From the NCBI GenBank assembly GCA_002709005.1, contig PAPH01000044.1:186001-250000 (forward strand): a stretch of 64,000 nucleotides of DNA, given 5' to 3'. Origin of the DNA: Hyphomicrobiales bacterium (GTDB lineage: Bacteria > Pseudomonadota > Alphaproteobacteria > Rhizobiales > Rhizobiaceae). Under the pieces are notes generated by a model, which did no database searches, was not told the DNA's origin, and worked only from the letters and a program-made list of their open reading frames with translations. Shown here in pieces: positions 28,901 to 43,680 of the stretch; the stretch's first letter is position 1; each line of letters begins with the position of its first letter. The position numbers and the translations under genes were made by a program.

Positions 28901-30499
28901 GTGAAATCCAACCGCGACAGAAAAGCCGCCCTTGCGAGCGGCGTTGCGCTGGCGGCGATCATGCTGCTGGCGGGTTCCGTCTCTGCCGCGCAGGCCCAGT
29001 CGGCGTCCCGCAGTTCGCTCTACGACATCACTTCGGCCGATATCCGCGGCACCACCGACGAGGGAACGGGCTTCCAAAACGCTGACAGCTATGCGTCTTC
29101 GGCTGACAACGCGGCCACGCCGACACCTCGCCCCCTGTTGACGTCCGGCGATGACAGCGAGCAAGCAGATCCCCTGGTTCCCTCTTATGCCGCGACGGTG
29201 GCGCCCGATCCCGACGCCGCTCCCGATGTCGTTGCGGAGGAGGAACCGGCGCGCGCCACCAGCGTCGACGCCGCCGCGGCGCGGCAGGATCTCGAAGACG
29301 GCCGCTACGGACGGCAGAACCTGCCGATCTCTACGGTGGACGGCATCGAGACCGGCACGACGCCGGAGGAGGATCTCGCGCCCGGCATCCGGCTCAGCAC
29401 CTTCCTGCTGCGTCCCACGCTCACCGAAAAGATCGTCCACGAGAGCGAAAGCTACGGCGGCGCCACCTTCGACCGGACATTCAGCGAAACCACGCTGGAG
29501 GGCACGCTCGAATCCGACTGGTCGCGCCACAAGCTCACAGTGACCGGAGAGGGCAGCTACCAGGCCAACATCTCCGGCGAGGGACAGGAAGAGCCGACCG
29601 CCTCCGTCGACGCCGTCCTCGATCTCGACCTGACGGAAACGCTCGGCGGACAGCTCGCGGCCGGCTACGATTTCTATCGTGAGGACCGCACCGACCCCAA
29701 CGCAATCGCCAATGCCACCGCGCAGTCGGGCGTCCACACGCTCTCGGCCTCCGCGGCGCTCACCAAGCGGCTCGGCTCTATCCGGGGCACGGCAACCGCT
29801 GAAGTCTCGAAGGTTCTTTACGGAGACGCGGAACTGGCAGGCGGCGGCGTTATCTCCGGCGACGACCGCGACGCGCTGACCACCGGCGTGCGCGGCCGGA
29901 TCGGCTACGAAGTCTCCCCGGCCCTCATTCCATTCCTGGAGGCCTCGCTGGCCCGCACGGAATACGATCAGGAGATCGACAGCTCCGGGTTCAAGCGCTC
30001 CTCGTCTACCTACGGCCTGCGGGCAGGCGTCGAACTTCCGCTCGGAGAGAAGCTCTCGGGCGAGATTTCCGCCGGCTATCTGACGCGCGATATCGAAGAT
30101 GCAGGGCTTGAGGATATCGACGCTTTCACCATCGACGGCTCGCTGCGATGGTCGCCGATGCGCGGAACCACCCTGACGGCGAACCTGAACACCGCAATCG
30201 AAGCATCGACCACGGCTGGCGAAAGCGGTTCGGTGGTTCATCTGCTTTCTGTCGAACTCGAACGACAGTTGCGCGACACGGTGGTGGCGCGGTTGACCGG
30301 CACCGCGGCGCTGCGCAATTACGAAGGCGCCTCGGCGCCTGACGACCAGACGCGCCTCGGCCTGCGTGGCGAACTCGACTGGTCGCTCAACCGCTATCTC
30401 TCTCTCGTTGCCGACGCCGGTTATGAAAAGACGACGCAAGGCGGCGTTCCCGATTCGGATACGGCACGCATCGGGCTCGGCCTGCGCGTCAGGCGGTAA
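28901..30499 (+). CDS. Outer-membrane beta-barrel protein (putative beta-barrel porin 2 type)
   Basis: About 532 residues from a GTG at 28901. In-frame TTG (28868) and GTG (28886) starts are possible and no ribosome site decides. The signal peptide ends near SAAQAQS. A long Ala/Pro/Glu-rich disordered segment (about 30-120) follows, then many amphipathic beta strands alternating with polar loops, ending in RIGLGLRVRR. It most resembles the BBP2 outer-membrane proteins of Rhizobiales. Role unknown. It lies 88 bases after nfeD. Confidence 0.75.
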   Translation: MKSNRDRKAALASGVALAAIMLLAGSVSAAQAQSASRSSLYDITSADIRGTTDEGTGFQNADSYASSADNAATPTPRPLLTSGDDSEQADPLVPSYAATVAPDPDAAPDVVAEEEPARATSVDAAAARQDLEDGRYGRQNLPISTVDGIETGTTPEEDLAPGIRLSTFLLRPTLTEKIVHESESYGGATFDRTFSETTLEGTLESDWSRHKLTVTGEGSYQANISGEGQEEPTASVDAVLDLDLTETLGGQLAAGYDFYREDRTDPNAIANATAQSGVHTLSASAALTKRLGSIRGTATAEVSKVLYGDAELAGGGVISGDDRDALTTGVRGRIGYEVSPALIPFLEASLARTEYDQEIDSSGFKRSSSTYGLRAGVELPLGEKLSGEISAGYLTRDIEDAGLEDIDAFTIDGSLRWSPMRGTTLTANLNTAIEASTTAGESGSVVHLLSVELERQLRDTVVARLTGTAALRNYEGASAPDDQTRLGLRGELDWSLNRYLSLVADAGYEKTTQGGVPDSDTARIGLGLRVRR

Positions 30500-30532
30500 G
30501 CGTTCCGCGAGTCTGCCGGAAACGATGATCGC

Positions 30533-31093
30533 TCAGAAACTGGCCGGGCCGTACAGGCCGATGTCGTCAGGCTGATACGTCAGGGCCTGCTCCTCGCTGC
30601 CGATATGCTCGCCCGACCGCGCCCACTGTTTTTCAAGCGTCTTGGTCAGCTTGTCGTTTGCTTCGGGATCCCTGGCACTGTCGATCACGTCGTGAAGCGA
30701 CACGCCCAATCTGTCCAGCCCGAGTTCCTTTTCGAGCGCCATCACAGCCAGATCGCCGGCCTCTGTCTTCAGCTTGCCGAAAGCCTTTTGCATGGCTTTC
30801 ACGAAGTCGTCGCGCGAGGCGTGGTCGTCTTTATCGATACCGAGCGCGTTAGCCGTCCGCTCAATGAGATCGAGTTTCAGCTCGTTCACGCTGACATGGT
30901 TGACGCTGAACATAGCTTCGGAGACTTTCGAACGGGCTTGCTGGAGCGCGCCGGCGGGTCCTGCCTCGGCCCCACCATTGGCGACCGCCAGCAGCTTGTC
31001 TAGGCGCGGTTCCTCCGCTCTGGACTCGCTCTGCAAGCTTGTCTGCTGAAGAAGATGCAGCGCAACAGAATGGGTGTTCGTAACGGATGTCAT
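30533..31093 (-). CDS. Conserved hypothetical protein, rhizobial type
   Basis: 186 residues from MTSVTNTHSVALHLLQQTSL; a GTG seven codons upstream overlaps its own ribosome site and is less likely. There is no signal peptide or membrane helix. The central part (NELKLDLIERTANALGIDKD, then FVKAMQKAFGKLKTEAGDLA) is helical and acidic, and the C-terminus ends with the motif DDIGLYGPASF. I do not recognise the family. Codon use matches neighbours. It lies tail-to-tail with the outer-membrane protein gene. Confidence 0.7.
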   Translation of the reverse strand: MTSVTNTHSVALHLLQQTSLQSESRAEEPRLDKLLAVANGGAEAGPAGALQQARSKVSEAMFSVNHVSVNELKLDLIERTANALGIDKDDHASRDDFVKAMQKAFGKLKTEAGDLAVMALEKELGLDRLGVSLHDVIDSARDPEANDKLTKTLEKQWARSGEHIGSEEQALTYQPDDIGLYGPASF

Positions 31094-31226
31094 CGTCTGC
31101 CCAGGCAGCGGCACCTCCTCATCAAGGCGAACCGCGCGAGGTTGATAGCCGCGTCATGCGACAACGAAAATCCGACGATACACCACCGCAACGGGACATT
31201 TGTTAACGGCCGTAAAGACGCTCCCT

Positions 31227-32102
31227 CTACAGCAGCGCCTTTATCTTGTCGGCGACCAGCGGACGCATGTCATCGCGCGACAGGGCGAAGGCGACGTTTG
31301 CCATGATGAAGCCGTCCTTGGAGCCGCAGTCATAGGTCTCGCCCTCGAAGCGATAGGCCGAGAACGGCTGGTCCTTGGCCAGATGCAGCATCGCGTCGGT
31401 TACCTGGATCTCGTTGCCCGCGCCACGCTCGCCGCGCGCCAGGATCTCGAAGATCTCCGGCTGCAGGATGTAGCGGCCGTTGATGAAATAGTTCGACGGC
31501 GCGGTGCCCTTCTCCGGCTTCTCGACCATTTCGGTGACGCGGAAACCGCCCGGCAGTTCCTCGCCCATGCCGACGATGCCGTAGCGGTGGGCAAGCTCGG
31601 GGTCGCACTCCTCGACGGAAATGATGTTGCCGCCCACCTTCTCGTAGAGATCGACCATGCCGGACATGCAGCCTACCTTGTCGCGCATCACCATGTCAGG
31701 GAGCAGCAGGGCAAAGGGCTCATTACCGATGATGTCGCGCGCGCACCACACCGCGTGGCCGAGGCCATGGGGCGCCTGCTGGCGGGTGAAGCTTGTCTTG
31801 CCGGCGGCCGGCAGCATCTCTTCGAGTTCCTTGAACTCGGCGGTCTTGCCGCGTTTTTCGAGCGTGTCGTTGAGTTCGAAGGCGATGTCGAAATGATCCT
31901 CGATGACACCCTTGTTGCGGCCCGTGACGAAGACGATGTGCTCGATCCCGGCGTCGAGCGCCTCCTCGACCACATATTGGACGACCGGCTTGTCGACAAC
32001 GGTCAGCATCTCTTTCGGGACGGCTTTCGTCGCTGGCAGGAACCGCGTGCCGAGGCCGGCCACGGGCAGAATGGCTTTCCGGATTTTCTTGAATTCAGTC
32101 AT
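31227..32102 (-). CDS. galU: UTP-glucose-1-phosphate uridylyltransferase
   Basis: 291 residues from [20 protein letters not shown], with the nucleotide signature [52 protein letters not shown] and [14 protein letters not shown] match GalU. It makes UDP-glucose for exopolysaccharide and envelope glycans. The start was chosen over one 58 codons upstream because [10 protein letters not shown] begins the conserved protein and is preceded by GAGGAT. It is divergent from the transglycosylase gene. Confidence 0.95.
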   Translation of the reverse strand: MTEFKKIRKAILPVAGLGTRFLPATKAVPKEMLTVVDKPVVQYVVEEALDAGIEHIVFVTGRNKGVIEDHFDIAFELNDTLEKRGKTAEFKELEEMLPAAGKTSFTRQQAPHGLGHAVWCARDIIGNEPFALLLPDMVMRDKVGCMSGMVDLYEKVGGNIISVEECDPELAHRYGIVGMGEELPGGFRVTEMVEKPEKGTAPSNYFINGRYILQPEIFEILARGERGAGNEIQVTDAMLHLAKDQPFSAYRFEGETYDCGSKDGFIMANVAFALSRDDMRPLVADKIKALL

Positions 32103-32299
32103 AAAAATATCCTCATTCGTAATGAACCTCGCAAACAGCCACAAAGGCTGTGCGGGCGGACGTTTCCGCGGAGCAATCCACCCCGGATAATCCCAAAACC
32201 GTTCGTCTGCCTCTTGTATGGTAAACGCACTGTTAACGACAAGCTGGCATGCTGAAGGAACTTCGCCCCGACACATTTGCTAACACAGGATCGAATGAA

Positions 32300-33523
32300 A
32301 TGTTCCGCCGCGTCCGCACGTTTTTGACAACATCGGCGCTCACCCTGGCCATGACGGCCTCGCTCGGCATGCCGGGCGCCCAGGCAGCCGATGCCGATTT
32401 CATCAACTTCCTCAATGGCTTCTATGCCACCGCCTCCAAGAGCGGCATTTCCAAGCAAACCTACAATGCGGCCTTCTCCGGCGTCACCGAACCCGATCCG
32501 GAGGTTCTCCGCAAGGCGCGCTATCAGCCCGAATTCACCACCAAGGTGTGGGACTATCTCGATTCGCGGGTGAACCCCTACACGATCGAGAAGGGCCGGG
32601 AGATGCTCCGGAAGCATGGCCGCACACTCGACGTAATCGAAAGCCGTTTCGGCGTCAGCCGCTACATCCTTCTGGCCATCTGGTCGATGGAATCGAACTA
32701 TGGCGACATTCTCGACAATCACGACCGGCTTCACTACGTGCCGCAGGCGCTGGCGACGCTGGCCTATGCCGACAAGAAGCGCGCCAAGTTCGCGCGCACC
32801 CAGCTCGTCGCCGCACTGAAGATCCTGCAGGCAGGCGACATCACCCCCCGCCAGATGACCGGCTCCTGGGCCGGCGCGATGGGCCACACCCAGTTCATTC
32901 CCACGAGCTACCTTGCCTTCGCGGTCGACCAGGACCGCAACGGCCACCGTGACATCTGGGGCTCGATCCCCGATGCGCTCGCCACCGCCGCCAACCTGCT
33001 TCACAAGAACGGCTGGCGCACCGGGGAAACCTGGGGTTACGAGGCTGCCACCCCGCGCGGCGGCTCCAAATACAACGGCGCGACGAAGACGCTGGGCGAA
33101 TGGGCTCGGCTCGGCTTCATAAGGCCCGACGGCCGGGCGCTGCCGCATCCGGACCGCCGCGCCGAACTGAAGATGCCGGCCGGTGCCAACGGCCCGGCTT
33201 TCCTGATGACGAAGAACTTCTTCATCATCAAGCGCTACAACGCCTCCGACCTTTACGCGCTCGCGGTCGGCGTGCTCGCCGACGAGATCGCTGGCTGGGG
33301 CGGCGTCGACCAGCGCTGGCCGCGGCCCGAAGGCACGCTCGACATCAAGGAAAAGTTCGAGCTCCAGACCCGGCTCAAGGCGCTCGGCTATTACGAAGGC
33401 GAGATCGACGGCAATTTCGGCTCCGGTTCGCGTGCCGCGATCGAAGCCTTCCAGGGCCGCCTCGGCTTGACCAGGGACGGCAATCCGTCGCAAAAGGTTC
33501 TCCAAGCCATCCGGGGCCACTAG
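32300..33523 (+). CDS. Lytic murein transglycosylase, MltB type, with peptidoglycan-binding domain
   Basis: 407 residues from the ATG at 32300. The signal peptide ends near GAQAADA. The SLT_2/MltB catalytic domain covers about 30-320, with the catalytic Glu in LAIWSMESNYGDI, MTGSWAGAMGHTQFIPTSYL and SIPDALATAANLL. The C-terminal PG_binding_1 domain reads ELQTRLKALGYYEGEIDGNF. It cleaves glycan strands in the periplasm to 1,6-anhydro ends. It is divergent from galU, an arrangement seen in other rhizobia. Confidence 0.93.
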   Translation: MFRRVRTFLTTSALTLAMTASLGMPGAQAADADFINFLNGFYATASKSGISKQTYNAAFSGVTEPDPEVLRKARYQPEFTTKVWDYLDSRVNPYTIEKGREMLRKHGRTLDVIESRFGVSRYILLAIWSMESNYGDILDNHDRLHYVPQALATLAYADKKRAKFARTQLVAALKILQAGDITPRQMTGSWAGAMGHTQFIPTSYLAFAVDQDRNGHRDIWGSIPDALATAANLLHKNGWRTGETWGYEAATPRGGSKYNGATKTLGEWARLGFIRPDGRALPHPDRRAELKMPAGANGPAFLMTKNFFIIKRYNASDLYALAVGVLADEIAGWGGVDQRWPRPEGTLDIKEKFELQTRLKALGYYEGEIDGNFGSGSRAAIEAFQGRLGLTRDGNPSQKVLQAIRGH

Positions 33524-33597
33524 TCTGCGGGAACGAAAGATCCTGACAGCCGACCGGATGGCGGTGGAAGCGCGGTAGCGCACCGGAGAACCGCCAA

Positions 33598-34851
33598 ATG
33601 TCCCGGCCGGCTGTCATCAGCTTTGCTGCACGTCTGACATGCTTTGCCGCGCTGGCCTTCGCCATCGCGGTTGTCGGCGTGAGCCCGGCTTCCGCCCAGG
33701 AACGGGTTGAGCGCAAGTCCTTCCTCCAGCTTCTGTTTGGCGGCGGCAAGACCGCACAACCCGAACGCCGCCGCAACGAGACGAGCGAAAGAACAAGCCG
33801 GCCGACGAAGCCCGCGGTACGCAGTGCGGCGCCCGCGGCCCCGCCCGAACCCGAGGTCGAGAAGCTCGAAAACGCCCGCAAGGTGCTCGTCGTCGGCGAT
33901 TTCCTCGCCGGCGGGCTTGCCGACGGGCTCGAGGAGAGTTTCGCCAAATCGCCGGGCGTCGTGGTGGTCGAGCAGTCCAGCGGCTCGTCAGGCCTGGTTC
34001 GCGACGACTATTACGACTGGCCCGCCGAACTCCCCGGCATCATCGAGGAGGTGAAGCCGGATATCGTCGTGGTGCAGCTCGGCTCCAATGACAGCCAGCA
34101 GATGCGCACAGAAAGCGGCCGCGTGGAGGTTCGTTCGGAAGCCTGGGTCGCCGAATACGAAAGGCGCACCGACAGCGTCATCAAGGCGGTTCGCGACGGC
34201 AACAGGCCACTCGTATGGGTCGGGCTGCCATCGTTCAATTTCACCTCGATGTCGGCGGACATGGTGGCGCTCAACGGCATCTTCAAACAGCAGGTCGAGC
34301 AGGCCGGCGGCGAGTTCGTCGATATCTGGGACGGCTTCGTCGACGAGGACGGAAAGTTCGTCTTCACCGGTTCCGACATCAACGGTCAGCAGGCTCGCCT
34401 GCGCGGCTCGGACGGCATCAACATGACCAAGGCGGGCCGCCGCAAGATGGCCTTCTATGCCGAGAAGAACATCCGCCGGCTGCTGGGCAGTGCGGCCGAC
34501 CCGGCGATTGGCGCCGCCGGCCTCGACGACACCAACCTGCCGGACCTGAGCTTCCCCACCTCGCCACTCGAAACCCGCAATCCCGACCGGACAAACCCTG
34601 TCGCCATGACCGACCCCGATCTCGACGGCGGGTCGCAACTGCTCGGCGGCACGGTGACCCCGGTCAACCTCAACCCGACCCCGCGCGACATGCTGGTCAA
34701 TCAGGGCATCGCTCCCGAGGCCCCGGTCGGCCGGATCGACAATTTCGCCTGGCCGAAGACGACGGGCGCGACGAAGAAGCCGGACGGCGGAAAAGCCGAG
34801 GAGAACGCGGACGCCGCGCCGCCGATCCTGGAACCGGCTTCCAAAGACTAG
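33598..34851 (+). CDS. DUF459 SGNH-hydrolase family protein
   Basis: 417 residues with a signal peptide (hydrophobic to about residue 32, SPASAQ). A basic, low-complexity linker (35-90) follows, then the SGNH domain: VLVVGDFLAGGLADGL (GD followed by Phe rather than Ser), VVQLGSNDSQ (Asn block) and the region GSDGINMTKAGRRKM (Asp..., His replaced by Asn/Met). The serine nucleophile block is degenerate as in other DUF459 proteins. The C-terminal 110 residues are Pro/Asn-rich. Probably periplasmic and envelope-related; enzymatic activity uncertain. Confidence 0.85.
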   Translation: MSRPAVISFAARLTCFAALAFAIAVVGVSPASAQERVERKSFLQLLFGGGKTAQPERRRNETSERTSRPTKPAVRSAAPAAPPEPEVEKLENARKVLVVGDFLAGGLADGLEESFAKSPGVVVVEQSSGSSGLVRDDYYDWPAELPGIIEEVKPDIVVVQLGSNDSQQMRTESGRVEVRSEAWVAEYERRTDSVIKAVRDGNRPLVWVGLPSFNFTSMSADMVALNGIFKQQVEQAGGEFVDIWDGFVDEDGKFVFTGSDINGQQARLRGSDGINMTKAGRRKMAFYAEKNIRRLLGSAADPAIGAAGLDDTNLPDLSFPTSPLETRNPDRTNPVAMTDPDLDGGSQLLGGTVTPVNLNPTPRDMLVNQGIAPEAPVGRIDNFAWPKTTGATKKPDGGKAEENADAAPPILEPASKD

Positions 34852-34936
34852 GCTTCGTCCTTTTCAGCAAGTTCCACCTGGGGGCACACGCAGCTTCGGC
34901 GGGCCGGGTTTCAATGCTCTTGCCTCCTGTCACGAA

Positions 34937-35611
34937 TTGAATGTCATGAAGAACATCTATGTCGTCACCCACACCCAATCGATCCATCACATCGAAAACA
35001 AGGTGGGCGGCTGGTACGACACCGGCCTGACACCAGGGGGAGAAACGGACGCGGAAAGGACGGCCGACCGCCTGGCGGCGCTTGTCGGCATGGAAATCGT
35101 CGAGGTGTTCAGCTCGGATCTCAAGCGCGCAGCACAGACGGCGGACTTCATCGCAAGCCGTTTCGGCCGCCCTGTCGAGCGAATGCGCGATCTGCGCGAA
35201 ATCAGCTACGGGTCCGCTGAAGGCATGCCACAGGAATGGCTCGACGCTCGACAGATCCCCGCCCCCGACGACAACAGGCTCGACCATCGCGGTGGTATCG
35301 CCGATGGAGAAACACGGCGCGAATTCGCGCAGCGGATTTACCGGGCGACGAACGTCATCGTGAATAGGCCTTGTCAAACCCAGATCATCGTCACACACGG
35401 TTTCGCGCTGACCTTCGTCATCGCCGCATGGATCGGCATGCCGATCGAGGCAGCCGGTCTCGTCAGCTTCCCGGCAAGGTCCGGCAGCATTACCCACCTC
35501 AAGCAGGACGACTTCCGGCGCAATCGTGCGGTCCACAGCCTGGCCGATACCTCCCATCTGGAAGTCTCCGACCTCGATCCACAACATTCCACCGCTGGAG
35601 CCCGGCGTTAG
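34937..35611 (+). CDS. Histidine phosphatase superfamily protein with altered RHG motif
   Basis: 224 residues. The first catalytic His is in VVTHTQS, where the family normally has RHG: Arg is replaced by Thr11 and Gly by Thr13, while His12 is kept. The second His (IIVTHGFALTF), the pocket Arg (SSDLKRAAQTADF) and the acid Glu (LREISYG) remain. The protein could be a phosphatase with a changed phosphate pocket. It lies alone before a bidirectional terminator, in a gap between the DUF459 gene and gltD that is otherwise conserved. Substrate unknown. Confidence 0.8.
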   Translation: MNVMKNIYVVTHTQSIHHIENKVGGWYDTGLTPGGETDAERTADRLAALVGMEIVEVFSSDLKRAAQTADFIASRFGRPVERMRDLREISYGSAEGMPQEWLDARQIPAPDDNRLDHRGGIADGETRREFAQRIYRATNVIVNRPCQTQIIVTHGFALTFVIAAWIGMPIEAAGLVSFPARSGSITHLKQDDFRRNRAVHSLADTSHLEVSDLDPQHSTAGARR

Positions 35612-35631
35612 ATGCGGCCATCGGCCATGAA

Positions 35632-35656
35632 AAAAGCCGGCCCGAGGCCGGCTTTT
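35632..35656. terminator. Bidirectional terminator between histidine phosphatase and gltD
   Basis: An 11-bp perfect stem (AAAAGCCGGCC / GGCCGGCTTTT) with a CGA loop lies between convergent genes. Confidence 0.9.
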
Positions 35657-35679
35657 GCATTCAGGAGCATTCGACCGGC

Positions 35680-37134
35680 CTAGAGCGGCAGATCGGTTTC
35701 ACCCATCAGTTCGAGATCGATGGCGCGCGCCGCCTGGCGGCCTTCGCGGATCGCCCAGACCACCAGCGACTGGCCGCGACGCACGTCGCCGGCAACCCAG
35801 AGCTTGTCGACCGAGGTCTTGTAGTCCTTGTCGTTGGCGACGACGTTCTTCGATCCACGATAGTCGGTATTGATGTCGAGCTTCTCGCCGAGGTCGGTAA
35901 GAACGCCCTCTTCCATCGGGCCACGGAAGCCGATGGCGACGAAGACGAGGTCGGCGCGGATGATGAACTCGGAGCCGGCGATGGGCTTGCGCTTCTCGTC
36001 GACCTTGCAGCACTTCACGCCGCCGAGAATGCCGTTATCGCCGACTAGTTCGAGCGTTCCGACCTGAAACTCGCGCTTGGCGCCCTCCGCCTGCGAGGAG
36101 GAGGTGCGCATCTTGGTCGCCCAGTAGGGCCAGACGGCGAGCTTGTCTTCCTTTTCCGGCGGCTGCGGGCGGATGTCGAGCTGGGTGACGCGAACCGCGC
36201 CCTGCCGGAAGGCCGTGCCGACGCAGTCCGATGCCGTGTCGCCACCGCCGATGACGACGACGTGCTTGCCGCCGGCGAGGATAGGCGCGGACGGCCAGCC
36301 GGTCGAATCGATCGGCTCACGCGCCACGCGCTTGTTCTGCTGCACGAGATACAGCATCGCGTCATGGACGCCGGCGAGCTCCGCGCCCGGAATGCCGACA
36401 TCACGCGGGTTTTCCGAACCACCGCAATAAAGAACGGCATCGTGGTCCGCGGTCAGCTCCTCGACCGTCTTGTCGACGCCGATATTGACGTTGCAGAAGA
36501 AGGTAACGCCCTCGCCTTCCATCTGCTCGACGCGGCGGTCGATGAAGTGCTTCTCCATCTTGAAATCCGGAATGCCGTAGCGCAGCAGGCCGCCGGGGCG
36601 GCTTTCACGCTCATAGACATGGACGTCGTGACCGGAACGCCCGAGCTGCTGGGCGGCAGCCATGCCCGTGGGGCCGGATCCGATGATCGCGATGGTCTTG
36701 CCGGTCTTCTTCGTCACCGGCTGCGGCACGATGAAGCCCATCTCGTAGGCCTTGTCGGCGAGCGCCTGCTCGACCGTCTTGATGGCCACCGGCACGTCCT
36801 CGAGGTTGAGCGTGCAGGCTTCCTCGCAAGGAGCGGGGCAGATGCGGCCGGTGAACTCCGGGAAGTTGTTCGTCGAGTGCAGGTTGACGATCGCCTCTTC
36901 CCAGTTCTCGTTGTAGACGAGATCATTCCAGTCCGGGATCTGGTTGTGGATCGGGCAGCCGGTGGGACCGTGGCAATAGGGGATGCCGCAGTCCATGCAC
37001 CGGGCGGCCTGCTTCTGCACTTCCTGATCGCTCATCCGGATGGTGAATTCACGGAAGTGGCGGATGCGATCCGATGCCGGCTGATACTTCGCCGTCTGAC
37101 GATCGATTTCGAGAAAACCTGTAACCTTACCCAT
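35680..37134 (-). CDS. gltD: Glutamate synthase (NADPH) small subunit
   Basis: 484 residues from [20 protein letters not shown]. Cysteine clusters for low-potential [4Fe-4S] centres ([16 protein letters not shown] and [11 protein letters not shown]), the FAD motif [20 protein letters not shown] and the NADPH motif [14 protein letters not shown] are present. It passes electrons from NADPH to GltB. It starts 17 bases after the gltB stop, in the gltB-gltD operon order. The start was chosen over one 40 codons upstream because the extension overlaps gltB and is not conserved. Confidence 0.96.
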   Translation of the reverse strand: MGKVTGFLEIDRQTAKYQPASDRIRHFREFTIRMSDQEVQKQAARCMDCGIPYCHGPTGCPIHNQIPDWNDLVYNENWEEAIVNLHSTNNFPEFTGRICPAPCEEACTLNLEDVPVAIKTVEQALADKAYEMGFIVPQPVTKKTGKTIAIIGSGPTGMAAAQQLGRSGHDVHVYERESRPGGLLRYGIPDFKMEKHFIDRRVEQMEGEGVTFFCNVNIGVDKTVEELTADHDAVLYCGGSENPRDVGIPGAELAGVHDAMLYLVQQNKRVAREPIDSTGWPSAPILAGGKHVVVIGGGDTASDCVGTAFRQGAVRVTQLDIRPQPPEKEDKLAVWPYWATKMRTSSSQAEGAKREFQVGTLELVGDNGILGGVKCCKVDEKRKPIAGSEFIIRADLVFVAIGFRGPMEEGVLTDLGEKLDINTDYRGSKNVVANDKDYKTSVDKLWVAGDVRRGQSLVVWAIREGRQAARAIDLELMGETDLPL

Positions 37135-37151
37135 ATCTTCGTCAGTCTCTC

Positions 37152-41888
<4,737 letters not shown>

Positions 41889-42128
41889 CCCATTCTCCCT
41901 TCGCCCGCCATTCGGCGATGCTTTCCGTGTCGGGTCTCACGGCCTCGACACTCTTTATTCTTCGGACCTGGCTCGGTGGTTCGTCCCGGTTCGGCGTGGC
42001 AAGCCACCCCACCTTGCGGCGATACCCGAATTTAACACAGACCCACCCTGCGGTCACGGCTGGTCTCTTTGGACCGGGCCGCAAACAATGCCCGGATCGT
42101 GCAGCGGGCGCCGACGGTCCAGGCAAAT

Positions 42129-42149
42129 TAGGACAGGAAGGCTGTCCTA
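42129..42149. promoter_or_regulatory. Palindrome TAGGACAG-N5-CTGTCCTA
   Basis: Perfect 8-bp arms with a 5-base spacer lie about 240 bases upstream of gltB. A short T/C-rich tract follows on the plus strand. It could be a dimeric-repressor operator or a hairpin terminator. Function inferred. Confidence 0.4.
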
Positions 42150-42222
42150 TTTCTCTCTATGGCAGAATGCTTCGGGCCATGCAAGCCGATGGAGCCAATT
42201 TTTGGGCAGCCGCAGCAGTATT

Positions 42223-42282
42223 ATGACGAATGAACAGCCTCATACGTAATAATATTGCGCCGTCAGGTTGACCATTCGTCAT
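42223..42282. repeat. 10-bp inverted repeat with 40-bp spacer
   Basis: ATGACGAATG (42223-42232) and CATTCGTCAT (42273-42282) are exact reverse complements. The spacer is AT-rich relative to its surroundings. It could be a paired operator for looping or a relic of a small element. Confidence 0.5.
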
Positions 42283-42415
42283 TTTATTCCGTTACCCACA
42301 GGTCGCCGTTACCCCGCCCCCATCCCGCCGGTCTCGGCAACGTTTACAACTGCGATGGCAGACTCTAGCTATGTCGCGACCCATGGCGGGCCCCCGCCGC
42401 CAAGCTGGAGCGATC

Positions 42416-43462
42416 ATGATCTTCACGTCCGACAACTGGGCCGGCGCCCATCCGGCCATTTCCGAAGCCCTGACCCGCCACGCCACCGGCTTTTCGGCCG
42501 CCTACGGCACGGGCGATCTCGACCGTCAGGTCGAGGCGACCTTCAACGAGATCTTCGAACGCGAGGTCGCGGTCTTTTTCGTTGCCACCGGAACGGCCGC
42601 CAACTCGATCGGACTTGCCAGCGTCTCAAGGCCCGGCGGGGTCGCCTTCTGCCACCATCAGGCCCACGTGATCGAGGATGAGTGCGGCGCCCCGGAGTTC
42701 TTTTCGGATGCCCGGCTCTCGCCCGTCGACGGAGCCAACGGCAAGATGGACCCCGAGGCGTTGCGCCGGACGATCGCCCGCTACCCGGCCGATTTCGTCC
42801 ACCACGGCCAGCCCGTCGCCGTCACCCTTACCCAGGCGACCGAGATCGGGACCGTCTACAGCCATGACGAGATCGAGGCCATTTCCGCGGTCGCCAGGGA
42901 AAAGAACCTGCCGCTGCACATGGATGGCGCCCGCTTCGCCAACGCCATGGTGGCACTCAGTTCGACGCCGGCGCAGATGACCGTCGACCGCGGCGTTGAC
43001 ATCGTCTCCTTCGGCGGCACCAAGAACGGCTGCTGGTGCGCGGAGGCGCTGGTCTTCTTCGATCCCGAGATGGCCCGCCAGGTACCGTTCATCCGCAAGC
43101 GCGGGGCGCATCTGTTTTCCAAGAGCCGCTTCATCGCCGCCCAGTTCGCTGCCTATCTCGAAAATGGGCTCTGGCTTGAACTCGCGGCTCATTCCAACGC
43201 GATGGCCGACAGGCTGCGCTCGGCGATACGTGCATCTGCGAAGGCGCGCCTGGCCTGGGACGGTCGAGCCAACGAGGTCTTCGCGGTTCTGCCCAAGACG
43301 GTTTCCCTCGCAGCGGAGACAAAGGGCGCCCGTTTCTATGAATGGCCGGCCCCGAAGGACATGACCGGCGCGCCCGCACCCGACGAGGTGCTGATCCGCC
43401 TCGTGACCAGCTTCGCCACCAGCGAGACCGACGTCGACCGTTTCGCCGAACTTCTCGGCTGA
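42416..43462 (+). CDS. Low-specificity L-threonine aldolase / beta-eliminating lyase family
   Basis: 348 residues from MIFTSDNWAGAHPAISEALT. The fold type I PLP domain shows VFFVATGTAANSIGLAS, HMDGARFANAM (Asp-Gly-Ala-Arg, cofactor contact) and the Schiff-base Lys in VSFGGTKNGCWCAEALVFF. It cleaves L-threonine or L-allo-threonine to glycine and acetaldehyde. The start was chosen at the family N-terminus and follows CTGGAGCG; an ATG 15 codons upstream gives a basic extension not seen in the family. It is divergent from gltB. Confidence 0.92.
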   Translation: MIFTSDNWAGAHPAISEALTRHATGFSAAYGTGDLDRQVEATFNEIFEREVAVFFVATGTAANSIGLASVSRPGGVAFCHHQAHVIEDECGAPEFFSDARLSPVDGANGKMDPEALRRTIARYPADFVHHGQPVAVTLTQATEIGTVYSHDEIEAISAVAREKNLPLHMDGARFANAMVALSSTPAQMTVDRGVDIVSFGGTKNGCWCAEALVFFDPEMARQVPFIRKRGAHLFSKSRFIAAQFAAYLENGLWLELAAHSNAMADRLRSAIRASAKARLAWDGRANEVFAVLPKTVSLAAETKGARFYEWPAPKDMTGAPAPDEVLIRLVTSFATSETDVDRFAELLG

Positions 43463-43635
43463 TCGCGTCACTGGCACGATATCGAATGTCCCCGTCCAGA
43501 TTGCCGGAGCGGGTGCCGTTCACTCTGCTCTCACGCCGGCGTTATGTGCAGGGACCATTCTCCTCACCGCAAGGTGACGGCGAATAACGTGCCCTTGATT
43601 TCCACTTTACCGGGCACTTCTTCAAGTTCTCCTCA

Positions 43636-43656
43636 GCCGGCCGGAAACGGGCCGGC
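43636..43656 (+). other. Hairpin just before the bufA ribosome site
   Basis: A 7-bp GC-only stem (GCCGGCC / GGCCGGC, loop GGAAACG) ends about 15 bases before the AGAGGAG ribosome site of the precursor gene. There is no T-tract, so translational or mRNA-stability control is more likely than termination. Confidence 0.45.
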
Positions 43657-43680
43657 CGTTCAAACCCAGAGGAGAACATC

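Larger units (their letters stand above)
41889..42415. other. Intergenic region between gltB and threonine aldolase
   Basis: 527 bp between divergent genes. I see no gene. It contains an 8-bp palindrome at 42129-42149 and a 10-bp inverted repeat at 42223-42282, listed separately. A TTGACC at 42268 could be a -35 element for the aldolase but has no good partner. Confidence 0.5.
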
